The notes: a model not told the origin generated them from the sequence alone. DNA of 35,361 bases from an uncultured Bacteroidales bacterium (GCA_937899265.1 CALBPV010000053.1:1-35361); one strand, 5' to 3'; counted from the stretch's first letter, positions 7,322 through 15,997 are shown. Program-made: numbers and translations.

Positions 7322-8681
7322 GATGATGTAATTCTACGATGATGTCAGGATATTTCTCACGCAAACGGTCGGCCAGATGCTGTGCACAATAGACCGAACG
7401 GTGTTGACCGCCCGTGCAGCCGAAGCTGACCATCAGCGATGTGAATCCCCGCCGGGAATAGGTTTCTACGGCAGGCTCCACCAGGCCGTAAACATGCTCC
7501 ATGAACGGCTGAATCTCGCCCTGCTGTTCGAGGAAGTCAATCACGGGACGGTCTTTGCCTGTCAGGTGACGGTATTCGGGATAGCGTCCCGGATTGTGGG
7601 GCGCACGGCAATCGAACACGAAACCGCCTCCGTTGCCCGAGTAATCCTCGGGAATCCCCTTCTTGAACGAGAAACTCTGCACCTTGACCGTAAGCTTCTC
7701 CCCCTTCTCGGGTTGCCGCCGGAATTTGTCCATTGCCGCGGCCTCGGCAAGAAGCCGGGAGAGCGTGGGAAAAGAATTGAATTCGCCCATCTTGAGCAGG
7801 ATGGAGACCGTTTCGAGCGTCGCAGGTATCGATGTCAAGAACATGGCTTTGTGTTCCACCAAGCCCAGGAATCCGTAGGCTCCCAAGACTTGCAACATCC
7901 GAAAGAAAACAAACCGGCGCAACTGCCTGTCAAAATCCTCCGGCAGGGGCATGAAGGTCTGCAAGGACATTTTGTAGGTCTCGACGAGTTCGCGTTTGAA
8001 ATCCTCGGGATAGGCCGCCCGCGACTGCCATACAAAGGAAGCCACATCGTAATAGACGGGGCCTCGGCGTCCGCCCTGAAAGTCGATATACCAGGGATGT
8101 CCGTCCTTCACCATGACATTGCGCGACTGGAAATCGCGATAGAGGAATGTCTGTGTGGTGTCGGACAGGAGCAATTGGTCGGCAAAGTGCTGAAATTCAG
8201 CCTCCAATGCAGGCTCGTCAATGTCGAGATGGGCGACTTTGAGAAAACAGTATTTGAAGTAGTAAAGATCCCACAGAACGCTCTGTCGTGTGAATTCCGG
8301 CACAGGATAACACACCGAGAAATCCAGGTCGCGGGCTGTGAGGAACTGAATACGCGGCAAGTCGCCCATCACCTCTTTCGCCAGCCTACGGGTCTCTTCG
8401 TCCCAGACACCTTCCTTCTGGCATCGTGCGATGCAGTCGTAGAGCGACCGGGAGCCGAGATCCTCCTGGATATAAGACATCTCATCGCCGGAGACTTCCA
8501 TCACATGGGGAACCCTGATTCCGGCCGCCTCCATGTGGCGGTTGAGTACCAGAAAGGCGTGATTTTCAGCCCGGTTGATGCCGTCGAGACGGATATAGGT
8601 GCGTCCTTCGCTGTCGGTCAGACGCGAATAACGGCGCTTGCTGCCGGCTCCCGGCAATATCTGTTGACGGACAATATCCAT
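7308..8681 (-). CDS. Phosphotransferase (APH/AmgK-like) fused to RapZ C-terminal domain
   Basis: 457 aa. Residues 1-320 form a kinase-like domain of the aminoglycoside-phosphotransferase fold: catalytic loop L-Y-R-D-F-Q-S-R-N-V (Asp183, Asn188) and metal-binding Y-I-D-F-Q-G-G (Asp200). AmgK-type relatives phosphorylate N-acetylmuramic acid or GlcNAc in cell-wall recycling. Residues 334-457 match the C-terminal domain of RapZ, with F-D-C-R near 356 and S-F-G-C-T-G-G-Q-H-R-S at 419-429; in E. coli RapZ this part binds glucosamine-6-phosphate. The RapZ kinase-like N-domain is replaced by the phosphotransferase. A link between amino-sugar phosphorylation and amino-sugar sensing is an inference. 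The gene overlaps trmB and lies 43 bp after the lipoprotein gene. Confidence 0.88.
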   Translation of the reverse strand: MDIVRQQILPGAGSKRRYSRLTDSEGRTYIRLDGINRAENHAFLVLNRHMEAAGIRVPHVMEVSGDEMSYIQEDLGSRSLYDCIARCQKEGVWDEETRRLAKEVMGDLPRIQFLTARDLDFSVCYPVPEFTRQSVLWDLYYFKYCFLKVAHLDIDEPALEAEFQHFADQLLLSDTTQTFLYRDFQSRNVMVKDGHPWYIDFQGGRRGPVYYDVASFVWQSRAAYPEDFKRELVETYKMSLQTFMPLPEDFDRQLRRFVFFRMLQVLGAYGFLGLVEHKAMFLTSIPATLETVSILLKMGEFNSFPTLSRLLAEAAAMDKFRRQPEKGEKLTVKVQSFSFKKGIPEDYSGNGGGFVFDCRAPHNPGRYPEYRHLTGKDRPVIDFLEQQGEIQPFMEHVYGLVEPAVETYSRRGFTSLMVSFGCTGGQHRSVYCAQHLADRLREKYPDIIVELHHREQE

Positions 8682-8724
8682 GGCGTGGGGCGTTCGGTGG
8701 ATGTGAGACCTGCAGGACGGCGAA

Positions 8725-9477
8725 TCAGTTGCCGAGTGCTTTGTCGAGTTCTTCGAGCGTCAGGAGCACGTCAATCTTGCGGCCGGTCTTGCGATCCATA
8801 TAGAGATAGGCAATGCCCTTCTGACACTCCACAACGGCATTGATGAAAGGTAAGGTCTCCTTACCCGATGTCATCTCATGGAGCAGATTGTCGTGGAGGG
8901 CGGCCTGATTCTTGAACATCGAGTCGAAAAGCGTATCGACCGTAGCATAGTAACGCACATAGTCACCGTCATCGACCAGCGAATCCATCGTCAGCACATT
9001 CGTCACGAGAGGCAATTCTTTGTTTGTGGAGAAAAGCACCTGTGCAAGAGACTTCTCGGGCGTCTGCGGCTCGGCGGAAGTCTTCAGGATGGACTCCAAC
9101 TCGTCGGACTTGAACACCTGGGTGTACTCATACTTCCTCAGAGCATCCGTGAAACGGAACGAGAACGTGCCGTTGCGTTTGATGAGCGCGTTGAACAGGT
9201 CTTTGAAGACGGGGGCCTGGCTTGTGACCGCCTGTACCACCACTTCGTGGGCGTTGGGAGTGTTCGCCTGAATGGTCTGTACCACCGAGGGCTGAACCTC
9301 GATGGTGAGCACCACATTGTTGTCGCCCTCGAGCGTGGCGCTGACGAATTTGCCGGCATCGCCGAATTCGATGGGACATTTTGCGTTGATTTGATCCACA
9401 TGATTCTGGATTGGGTTGCTGCAACTTGCGAGCACCCATGTCATGGCAAGAGCCAAGAGAATGTTTTGAATTTTCAT
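8725..9477 (-). CDS. Putative lipoprotein of unknown function
   Basis: 250 aa from the ATG at 9477. The alternative Met at 9501 adds eight residues and spoils a tidy signal sequence: M-K-I-Q-N-I-L-L-A-L then L-A-S-C-S, a lipobox with Cys19. The mature protein mixes beta strands (a T-I-E-V-Q type strand at about residues 54-58) with helices. No catalytic motif stands out and I do not recognise the family. It is first in a minus-strand operon with the APH-RapZ fusion, trmB and mrp, behind a good promoter at 9577-9546, and may have an envelope role tied to cell-wall recycling by context only. Confidence 0.75.
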   Translation of the reverse strand: MKIQNILLALAMTWVLASCSNPIQNHVDQINAKCPIEFGDAGKFVSATLEGDNNVVLTIEVQPSVVQTIQANTPNAHEVVVQAVTSQAPVFKDLFNALIKRNGTFSFRFTDALRKYEYTQVFKSDELESILKTSAEPQTPEKSLAQVLFSTNKELPLVTNVLTMDSLVDDGDYVRYYATVDTLFDSMFKNQAALHDNLLHEMTSGKETLPFINAVVECQKGIAYLYMDRKTGRKIDVLLTLEELDKALGN

Positions 9478-9545
9478 TATTTTACTGAAATTAAATTTCA
9501 ACGGAAGTCACCATGTTCATAAAGAATTTATGCACATTTTGGCTG

Positions 9546-9577
9546 CAAATATAACGCTTTTTGTTAACATTAGCAAG
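9546..9577 (-). promoter_or_regulatory. Promoter of the lipoprotein / APH-RapZ / trmB / mrp / GH43 operon
   Basis: On the minus strand TATATTTG at 9553-9546 is preceded by CTTG at 9577-9574 with 20 bp between. Spacing and sequence fit the Bacteroidetes promoter. The first gene begins at 9477. Confidence 0.55.
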
Positions 9578-9625
9578 CATTGGAGCATGAAAAATGCTTT
9601 TTTAGCGCTTTTTCGGGTCAAATAT

Positions 9626-9656
9626 TTTGTCATTTGGCAAAAAAGTGCTATCTTTG
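9626..9656 (+). promoter_or_regulatory. Promoter of the sigma-54 activator / lptE / TPR / secG operon
   Basis: TTTG at 9626-9629, 19 bp, TATCTTTG at 9649-9656. The ATG at 9666 lies only 10 bp downstream of the -7 box, so the transcript would be nearly leaderless. This also argues against the longer frame that starts at 9627 inside the promoter. Confidence 0.65.
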
Positions 9657-9665
9657 CAACTTGAT

Positions 9666-10922
9666 ATGGACAACAAAGAAGAGATTCTCAAGGTGGAACG
9701 CCAGTTCGGCATCTTCGGCAGGAGCCCGCTTCTGCTCGAAGCCATCAACACGGCTTTACAGGCCGCGCCCTACGACGTGAGCGTTCTCGTCTCCGGTGAA
9801 AACGGTGTCGGCAAGGAGGTCTATCACAAGATACTCCACCAATACTCGCGTCGCCGTTCGGGCAAATGCATCGCCGTCAACTGCGGCGGTCTGCCCGAAG
9901 GCACCATCGACAGCGAACTCTTCGGCCACGTCAAAGGTGCCTATACAGGTGCCGTGAACGATCGCAAGGGTTACTTCGAAGAGGCCGACGGAGGGACTAT
10001 TTTCCTCGACGAGGTGGGCGAGCTTCCCCTGGCCACCCAGGCCCGCCTGCTCCGCATCCTGGAGAGCGGAGAATACTACCGCATGGGGTCGAGCGAAGTG
10101 CGCAAAACGGATGTCCGCATTGTGGCAGCCACCAACGTCGATCTCCAAAAAGCCATCCGCAAGGGTACTTTCCGCGAGGATCTCTACTACCGCCTGGCCA
10201 CCATCACGATACATGTGCCCTCGCTCCGCGAACGGCCGGAGGACATCTTCTCCATGTTCCGGATGTTTGCCAACGAGGTGGCGACACGATATCAGATGCC
10301 GCCCATACTGCTCACCGATGATGCACGCCGCAAACTCTTGGCCTACCATTGGCCCGGCAATGTGCGACAGATGAAACATGTGGTGGAGGAGATTTCCATT
10401 GTCGAGGAGAAACGTGAGATTGATGTGGAAACCCTGATGAAACATCTGCCCGTGTTCGACGAGCACGTGATTCTCTCCGACGAGACCAATGACGAAAGCC
10501 AAACGTTCCGCACTGGCGAGAAACAGATGCTGTATCAGATGATTTTCCGCCTCAGCAACGAACTTGAGGAGGTTCGCAAGAAATTGGGGCTCAGCACCCC
10601 GGCCTCTGCGACCCACCGCTCCCCTGTCCAGCGAGCCCTTCCCGACGAAACCGGCGGAGTCAAACCCGATTACGTGCCCGCCGTCACAATTCCCCGTAAG
10701 GAGGACGATGTCGAGGACGTGGAAGTGGAAGAGATTTCCTCGCCATATACCGATTACCGCACGGAGCCTTCTTCGCCCTCCGTCCGTCCGCTGGCCGAAA
10801 TGGAGAAAGAAGCCATTCGCCGGGCGCTCGAACACAATCACGGCAACAAACGTCAGGCCGCCATCGACCTCGGCATTTCCGAACGAACCATCCACCGCAA
10901 GATACAGGAATACAATCTATGA
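9666..10922 (+). CDS. Sigma-54-dependent transcriptional activator (AAA+ and Fis-type HTH, no receiver domain)
   Basis: 418 aa. The AAA+ module starts almost at the N-terminus: Walker A G-E-N-G-V-G-K-E at 44-51, the sigma-54 contact loop G-A-Y-T-G-A at 91-96 and Walker B G-T-I-F-L-D-E at about 110-116. A C-terminal Fis-like helix-turn-helix (N-K-R-Q-A-A-I-D-L-G-I-S-E-R-T-I-H-R-K) ends the protein, after an acidic linker of about 100 residues. There is no phospho-receiver or GAF sensor, so activity is probably set by another protein or by expression. In Bacteroidetes this gene commonly heads the lptE-TPR-secG group. The stop overlaps the lptE start by 4 bp. Confidence 0.92.
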   Translation: MDNKEEILKVERQFGIFGRSPLLLEAINTALQAAPYDVSVLVSGENGVGKEVYHKILHQYSRRRSGKCIAVNCGGLPEGTIDSELFGHVKGAYTGAVNDRKGYFEEADGGTIFLDEVGELPLATQARLLRILESGEYYRMGSSEVRKTDVRIVAATNVDLQKAIRKGTFREDLYYRLATITIHVPSLRERPEDIFSMFRMFANEVATRYQMPPILLTDDARRKLLAYHWPGNVRQMKHVVEEISIVEEKREIDVETLMKHLPVFDEHVILSDETNDESQTFRTGEKQMLYQMIFRLSNELEEVRKKLGLSTPASATHRSPVQRALPDETGGVKPDYVPAVTIPRKEDDVEDVEVEEISSPYTDYRTEPSSPSVRPLAEMEKEAIRRALEHNHGNKRQAAIDLGISERTIHRKIQEYNL

Positions 10923-11434
10923 AACGAATTCTCCTTCTTCTGTCCTGCCTCCTCGCGGGTGTGGTCTTGCCGACATCGTGCAAAATCACCTACAAGCTCA
11001 ACGGTGCCTCCATCGACTATACAACGACGAAGACCATCTCGTTCGAGACCTTCCCCATCAAGGCTTCTTTGGTCTATGCGCCCCTTGCGGCCAACTTCAA
11101 CGATGCGCTGCAGGCCAAATACGCCGACCAGACGAAACTGCGGCAAGTAACCCAAGACGGCGACCTCCAGCTGAGCGGAGCCATCACAGGTTACAGTCTT
11201 TCACCCCAGGCCGTCAAGAGCGACGCCTACGCCAGTGTGACACGTCTCACCATCCGCGTTAAGGTGAAATTCGTCTGCAAACCCAATTCCACCCAGGACT
11301 TCGAAAAGGAGTTCTCGGCCTATCGAGACTTCGATGCCACGATGCTCCTCACCGATGTGCAGGATGCACTTTGCGAAGAAATGATTGACGAACTGGTGGA
11401 AAGTATCTTCAACGCTACAGTGGCCAATTGGTGA
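10919..11434 (+). CDS. lptE: LptE-like LPS-assembly lipoprotein
   Basis: 171 aa, typical for the LptE family of Bacteroidetes. The signal sequence ends in L-P-T-S-C (Cys21), giving an outer-membrane lipoprotein; the mature start K-I-T-Y-K-L-N-G-A and the following I-S-F-E-T-F-P are characteristic. LptE plugs the LptD barrel that inserts lipopolysaccharide into the outer leaflet. The ATG overlaps the stop of the sigma-54 activator (ATGA) and the TGA overlaps the next ATG (TGATG), so three genes are translationally coupled. Confidence 0.88.
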   Translation: MKRILLLLSCLLAGVVLPTSCKITYKLNGASIDYTTTKTISFETFPIKASLVYAPLAANFNDALQAKYADQTKLRQVTQDGDLQLSGAITGYSLSPQAVKSDAYASVTRLTIRVKVKFVCKPNSTQDFEKEFSAYRDFDATMLLTDVQDALCEEMIDELVESIFNATVANW

Positions 11435-12171
11435 TGGAAACTTCGCAGTGGATCAAACACCCCGAAAGCATGGGCGCCGAAGCCGTAGCCAAGATTCCTT
11501 CGCTCATCGAGAGCCAGCCTTGGTGTCCCGCATGGAGGTTGCTCTACCTCGTGGCGTTGGGCAATGTCCACTCCACCAGATTGCCCGACGAACTCAAGAA
11601 AGCGGCCGTGTGGATGCCCAGCCGGATGAAGATGTTCTCCCTGGTCAACAACGGAGAGTACGACTGGATTGAGCTCATGAAACAGCTCGAACAGAAGGCC
11701 GCCGACCGCGATACGCAGGAAGACTCGTTTGCTTTGGTCGATAAATATCTGTCGCAGATACACATCGGCACCGACGAAGGAACGGCCTCCTACGATCTCT
11801 CCTCCCTGACCGGCATCAGGGCCGCTGCCATCGATGACGAGGACAGGCTCCCCTCGGAGAGCGAACAGGCTGCCCTTGACGAACAGGATGCCCTCATCGA
11901 CTCTTTCCTCCAAGCCGAAGAGACAGGCACGCTCTTTGTACCCAAGGCTCCCGAAGCCACAGCAACTCCGGTGCAGGAAGAAGAAACCGAAAAAATCCAC
12001 GAGAAAGCTTTCCTCACCGAAAGTCTCGCCAAGATTTACATCCGGCAGCACAAGTACGAACAGGCACTCTCCATCCTGCGACAGCTCGATGCGAAATACT
12101 CCGGTCAGGTCACCTACTATGCCGACCAAATCCGGTTCATCGAGTTGATTCAAAAGTATCAGAAAGAATAA
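11434..12171 (+). CDS. TPR-like protein of the lptE-secG cluster
   Basis: 245 aa from the ATG at 11434, which overlaps the lptE stop; a TTG at 11428 is possible but less likely. The last 55 residues (E-S-L-A-K-I-Y-I-R-Q-H-K-Y-E-Q-A-L) are a clear tetratricopeptide-type helix pair. The centre is acidic and low-complexity. No signal peptide or membrane segment, so it is likely cytoplasmic. Bacteroidetes genomes keep this gene between lptE and secG; its function is not established to my knowledge. Confidence 0.8.
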   Translation: METSQWIKHPESMGAEAVAKIPSLIESQPWCPAWRLLYLVALGNVHSTRLPDELKKAAVWMPSRMKMFSLVNNGEYDWIELMKQLEQKAADRDTQEDSFALVDKYLSQIHIGTDEGTASYDLSSLTGIRAAAIDDEDRLPSESEQAALDEQDALIDSFLQAEETGTLFVPKAPEATATPVQEEETEKIHEKAFLTESLAKIYIRQHKYEQALSILRQLDAKYSGQVTYYADQIRFIELIQKYQKE

Positions 12172-12212
12172 AAATTCATAAAATCAATAATTAATTCATT
12201 TATTTACAAACA

Positions 12213-12548
12213 ATGGTCATTTTAACAGTTATCATCGTTATTATCAGCATTCTGCTCGTGGCTATCATCCTGATGCAGAAGAGCAAGGGCGGCGGTTTGG
12301 CCGCAGGTTTCCAGTCGAACAACCAAATCATGGGCGCTCCCCGTACAGCCGACTTCCTTGAGAAGGCCACTTGGGGCATGATGATTGCCATCGCTGTGCT
12401 TTGCATCGCCAGCACGCTCATCCTCTCCAACGGCACCTCCGCTACAACCTCCGGTTCGGCTATCCAGGAGCAGCAGTCAGCAGCTCCCGTAATGCCCGAA
12501 TCGACAGACAACATTCCCTCTGACATTCCTTCTGCCGAGAACAACTGA
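12213..12548 (+). CDS. secG: Preprotein translocase subunit SecG
   Basis: 111 aa. Two membrane helices (about residues 2-22 and 52-71) flank the SecG loop L-M-Q-K-S-K-G-G-G-L. SecG joins SecY and SecE in the inner-membrane translocon. The Ser/Pro/Glu-rich C-terminal tail of about 35 residues is longer than in E. coli but usual for this phylum. It lies 41 bp after the TPR gene. Confidence 0.93.
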   Translation: MVILTVIIVIISILLVAIILMQKSKGGGLAAGFQSNNQIMGAPRTADFLEKATWGMMIAIAVLCIASTLILSNGTSATTSGSAIQEQQSAAPVMPESTDNIPSDIPSAENN

Positions 12549-12573
12549 TGCTCTGCATGCGGATATGCAAAAC

Positions 12574-12602
12574 GGGGAGGCATCCGATTTGGATGTCTCC
12601 CC
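12574..12602 (+). terminator. Hairpin terminator after secG
   Basis: A 12-bp stem (12574-12585 with 12591-12602, one G·U or mismatch) around the loop gattt, followed by tgttta. The U tract is short, so it may be only moderately efficient. Confidence 0.6.
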
Positions 12603-12645
12603 TGTTTATATATATAATAAGGTGTAGCTGCAAGTTCCGCAGCCT

Positions 12646-12840
12646 TTATTCGTAGCGGTCGCGACGCTTCTCCTGCCAACGCAGCACGACATAGAGCAGG
12701 CCGGCGAAAACGACCTCCACAACGGTCATAATCCAAAACTCACGGGTCACACCGTTGCGCTTTATCATCACATAGCCCATCACTACCGCATAAATCAGAA
12801 CGGCAAGCGGCAAATAAAAAGATTTCTTACGTTTCTTCAT
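12646..12840 (-). CDS. Small inner-membrane protein, unknown function
   Basis: 64 aa: a basic start (M-K-K-R-K-K), two hydrophobic segments (about 9-24 and 35-54) and a very basic end (R-W-Q-E-K-R-R-D-R-Y-E). The start overlaps the exonuclease gene by 14 bp and it ends the six-gene operon. The charge pattern places both ends in the cytoplasm. Not a family I can name. Confidence 0.65.
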   Translation of the reverse strand: MKKRKKSFYLPLAVLIYAVVMGYVMIKRNGVTREFWIMTVVEVVFAGLLYVVLRWQEKRRDRYE

Positions 12841-13426
12841 AAGGGGTCATTGTCATCAGTTTTTCGTAAATATCCACACAGGCTATCGCATCGAGGGCAG
12901 CATAGGCCTGCTGTTTGGGCGAGAGTTCTGCGGCCTCCCAGTTGGAGAGACGCTGACGCTTCGACAGTTTCTTGCCGAAAAGGCAGGCATAAATCTTCGA
13001 CAGCGAAAGCTCGTTGATGCCGTAGGCAGACACCGTCTGCTGCAGTTCCACGAAGTTACGGGGTTCGAAATGTTCGTCGAGTTTGCGCAGGCTCCGGAAA
13101 TCGTCCTTGGTCGAAAGACCGATTTTCAGCACCGTTTCATCCTCCAGCAGGCCTTTGAGAGCTTTGCTGAAGCCTCCCAGTTTTTTCAGCCGGAACAGGA
13201 ATGCCGCATTGCCGGCAGAGAGCTGCACAAGGGACACATCGTAGGTCTTGCCCTTCACAAACGATGGGCGTGTCTCGGTGTCGAACCCCACGGGGCTTCC
13301 ACTCTGCCTGATGGCCTCCACAGCCGCTTCGGCCTGGGTTTCGAGGGTAATTACCTCGATGTGGCAGGTGCATTCGAGCAGAGGGGCTGCATTGAACTCT
13401 TCAGCCGTTATTTTACCGTCAATCAT
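12827..13426 (-). CDS. RNase D-like 3'-5' exonuclease (DEDD superfamily)
   Basis: 199 aa from the ATG at 13426; the longer frame from 13486 reads antisense-like sequence and is rejected. It has the three exonuclease motifs: G-F-D-T-E-T-R-P (Asp48, Glu50), G-L-S-T-K-D-D-F with the second-motif Asp, and Y-A-A-L-D-A-I-A with the final Tyr/Asp. Only the nuclease domain is present, without HRDC domains, as in the short Bacteroidetes members. It probably trims RNA or DNA 3' ends in the cytoplasm. The start overlaps the DUF5063 gene by 8 bp. Confidence 0.88.
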   Translation of the reverse strand: MIDGKITAEEFNAAPLLECTCHIEVITLETQAEAAVEAIRQSGSPVGFDTETRPSFVKGKTYDVSLVQLSAGNAAFLFRLKKLGGFSKALKGLLEDETVLKIGLSTKDDFRSLRKLDEHFEPRNFVELQQTVSAYGINELSLSKIYACLFGKKLSKRQRLSNWEAAELSPKQQAYAALDAIACVDIYEKLMTMTPYEET

Positions 13427-13979
13427 TGTTGTCTGTATTGTAATCTGTATCGTTTTCCTCGAAGGGATGCACCCAGGCGAGGTCATGAACGGGACGCATC
13501 ACCGAGACGGCTTTCTCGCCCCAAAACACCAAGAAATTGTCCTTGACTGTGCTCAGTGCTTCTTCCATTGACGGCTCGTTGCCCTGTGCATAGACGGCCA
13601 CAAAGTTGCGGAGGTCCTGATAGATGTCGGCCAGTTGTTCGCTGACGGTCTTCATCTCGGGTTCGTTGCTCCAGTGCATCTGTTCGTCGTGGCTCATTTC
13701 GAGATATTCGTCATCGGCCTTGAGCAGTTGCCAAACGTTGTTCTGCACATATCGATAGTCGTCTTCCTGCACATAGTCGGGCAGGTTGACAATGCCCTGC
13801 GCCTCTGTCTCGGGCAGCAGGACGGCCTGCACATAAATCAGCGGCAAAAGCTTCGACAGTTTCTTCACGAATTCGTCGCGGGAGCCTTCTTTGCCCGCAT
13901 TTTCGAGCAGTCGGCAAAACTCCGCCGTCGATGTCACGAATTCGAGCACTTTGGTGTCATATATAATTTTCTTTTTCAT
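13419..13979 (-). CDS. DUF5063-domain protein
   Basis: 186 aa from the ATG at 13979, overlapping the nadD stop by 4 bp. The frame open further upstream runs antisense through nadD and is not used. The protein is acidic and mostly helical, with the Y-I-Y/V-Q-A-V-L-L-P and Y-R-Y-V-Q-N-N-V-W patterns and a D-L-R-N-F stretch typical of DUF5063. No signal peptide. Function unknown; conserved position next to an RNase D-like exonuclease in this phylum is suggestive only. Confidence 0.82.
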   Translation of the reverse strand: MKKKIIYDTKVLEFVTSTAEFCRLLENAGKEGSRDEFVKKLSKLLPLIYVQAVLLPETEAQGIVNLPDYVQEDDYRYVQNNVWQLLKADDEYLEMSHDEQMHWSNEPEMKTVSEQLADIYQDLRNFVAVYAQGNEPSMEEALSTVKDNFLVFWGEKAVSVMRPVHDLAWVHPFEENDTDYNTDNND

Positions 13980-14554
13980 TTGTACAATCCTTTCTTTCGA
14001 ATGTAGTCTGCCACCTTGTCGGGCACCCATCCGAAGATACTTTTGCCCGTCACGACCCGATGGCGGATTTCGGTCGAAGAGATATCCCACATCGGCGCAC
14101 CCCCGGCCACCTGTACAGTCGGGAAAGCTTTTGGGTCGGGCTCCAAGGCCACACCCGGTCGGGGATAGACTATCAAGCGGAAATCGCGGAGCAGGGTCTC
14201 CCACTCCCTCCACTTGTCAAACACCGCCCAGTTGTCGCCTCCTATCACAAGATAAAACTCCCTGTCGGGATGGCGTTCGCGCAGCAGTCGCAGGGTAGTG
14301 ATTGTATAGTTGGGCAAGGGCAGTCCGTCCTCTATGGCCGAGACTTTCAGCCCTTCCCTCCCCGCCACAGCCAGCTCCAGCATTTTGAGTCTTTCGCTGT
14401 CGTCCAGCAGGGGCTGTCCTGCCTTCAGGGGATTCCGGGGCGAACGTATGAGCCACATTTCATCGACCATACCTTCCCTCACGAGCCATTCGGCCAATGC
14501 TATATGTCCGCAGTGGACGGGGTTGAACGAACCGCTGTAGATGCCCGTCTTCAT
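13976..14554 (-). CDS. nadD: Nicotinate-nucleotide adenylyltransferase
   Basis: 192 aa. The nucleotidyltransferase signature G-S-F-N-P-V-H-C-G-H is at 8-17 and the late I-S-S-T-E-I-R motif is near 160. NadD joins nicotinate mononucleotide and ATP to give deamido-NAD in NAD synthesis. It overlaps gmk upstream and the DUF5063 gene downstream by 4 bp each. Confidence 0.94.
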   Translation of the reverse strand: MKTGIYSGSFNPVHCGHIALAEWLVREGMVDEMWLIRSPRNPLKAGQPLLDDSERLKMLELAVAGREGLKVSAIEDGLPLPNYTITTLRLLRERHPDREFYLVIGGDNWAVFDKWREWETLLRDFRLIVYPRPGVALEPDPKAFPTVQVAGGAPMWDISSTEIRHRVVTGKSIFGWVPDKVADYIRKKGLYK

Positions 14555-15114
14555 TCGTTGAGGAAATCGGTGACTACCTTCAGGGCCTCTGCTTTGGCGG
14601 TGTCGAGGTCGTCGTTCACAATGATGCGGTCGAAATGCTCAGCCTGCGACAGTTCGTAGGCAGCTCTCTCGATGCGTTTCCCGATGACCTCGGGGGCATC
14701 CGTGCCTCGATTCTTCAGGCGACGGCGCAACTCTTCGATGCTCGGGGGCTGGATGAAGATGCTCAGCGCCCTCTCTCCATAGTATCGCTTGATGTCCATA
14801 CCTCCGTTCACGTCCACATCGAACACCACGATGTGACCCGCCCGGGAGAGACGTTCCACTTCGCTCTTCAACGTACCGTAGAACTTGTCCGTATAGACTT
14901 CTTCATACTCCAGAAACTCGTCGTTGGCGATGCGACGGCGGAATTCTTCGGGCGTGAGGAAATAGTACTCCACTCCGTTTTGTTCCTGTCCGCGGGGAGC
15001 CCGCGAGGTGCACGACACACTGAAGGCCAAATCCAGCCCCTGTTCCATCAGGTAGTTGATGATGGTCGATTTGCCGCTGCCCGAGGGTGCCGAGAAAATG
15101 ATAAGCTTGTTCAT
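14551..15114 (-). CDS. gmk: Guanylate kinase
   Basis: 187 aa. P-loop A-P-S-G-S-G-K-S-T at residues 9-17 and the GMP-binding segment S-R-A-P-R-G-Q-E-Q-N-G-V-E-Y-Y-F. It phosphorylates GMP to GDP with ATP. The usual third G of the S-R-x-P-R-x-G-E motif is a Gln here (R-G-Q-E), as in several Bacteroidetes. Start overlaps the yicC stop (ATGA). Confidence 0.95.
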   Translation of the reverse strand: MNKLIIFSAPSGSGKSTIINYLMEQGLDLAFSVSCTSRAPRGQEQNGVEYYFLTPEEFRRRIANDEFLEYEEVYTDKFYGTLKSEVERLSRAGHIVVFDVDVNGGMDIKRYYGERALSIFIQPPSIEELRRRLKNRGTDAPEVIGKRIERAAYELSQAEHFDRIIVNDDLDTAKAEALKVVTDFLNE

Positions 15115-15980
15115 AATACGTTGAGCACTTGTTCTTTGATTTGTTCGAGTTCGTCTTTCATCCTCACCACGATGCGCTGCATCTCGGCATGGTTCGACTT
15201 CGAGCCGGTCGTGTTGATTTCGCGCCCCATCTCCTGAGCGATGAATCCCAGTTTCTTGCCTGCCCCGTTGGGGTCGTTGGCCTCGAGGGTTTCGCGGAAG
15301 TATTTCAAGTGGTTGGCCAGGCGGTGCTTCTCTTCGTTGATGTCCAGTTTCTCGATGTAATAGATGAGCTCCTGTTCGAAGCGGTTTTTGTCATACTGCA
15401 CCGACAGACCCTCCAGTTTGGAGAGCAAGTCCTCCTTCACCTTCCCGACACGTTCCTTTTCGTAGGGTTCTATCGAAGCCAGCAGGTCGGCGATATTGTT
15501 GATTTTTTGGGTGAAGACCCGCTCGAGCATCTCTCCCTCCTGTTTGCGGAAGGAGACGAGATTTCCGAGAGCTTCGGCCACAGTTGCTTTCACGGCCTCC
15601 AGTTCTTCCTCGTCGGCGGTCGTGGAGTCTTGACGCACGGCATTGGGCATCCTCAGCACACTGGCCACAATCTGTTCCGAAAGCCGGGGATTGGGATAGA
15701 TTTCCTTCACCTGTTCCAAATAAGCTTTCACGACCTCCATATTGAGCATGGCACGCATGTCGTTGGCTTTGGCTTCCACTGTGAGCGTAAACTCTGTCTT
15801 GCCTCTCACAATTGCGCCGGCTATCATGCGGCGGATATCCATCTCGAGCTCGCGATATTGCGGGTCGATTTTCACCGAAACATCCAGTTGTTTCGAGTTG
15901 AGCGTTTTAATCTCAACCGTCACCTTTTTGTTTGCAAATTCGGTCGTTGCTTTGCCGAATCCGGTCATACTTTGTATCAT
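15111..15980 (-). CDS. YicC-family endoribonuclease
   Basis: 289 aa. Begins M-I-Q-S-M-T-G-F-G-K-A, the family hallmark, and ends with the conserved region T-G-S-K-S-N-H-A-E-M-Q-R-I-V-V-R-M-K-D-E. YicC-type proteins are endoribonucleases in E. coli and B. subtilis. It heads the six-gene operon yicC-gmk-nadD-DUF5063-exonuclease-small membrane protein. YicC next to gmk is a widely conserved pairing. Confidence 0.92.
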   Translation of the reverse strand: MIQSMTGFGKATTEFANKKVTVEIKTLNSKQLDVSVKIDPQYRELEMDIRRMIAGAIVRGKTEFTLTVEAKANDMRAMLNMEVVKAYLEQVKEIYPNPRLSEQIVASVLRMPNAVRQDSTTADEEELEAVKATVAEALGNLVSFRKQEGEMLERVFTQKINNIADLLASIEPYEKERVGKVKEDLLSKLEGLSVQYDKNRFEQELIYYIEKLDINEEKHRLANHLKYFRETLEANDPNGAGKKLGFIAQEMGREINTTGSKSNHAEMQRIVVRMKDELEQIKEQVLNVL

Positions 15981-15997
15981 TGATGCTAAATTTTCGG

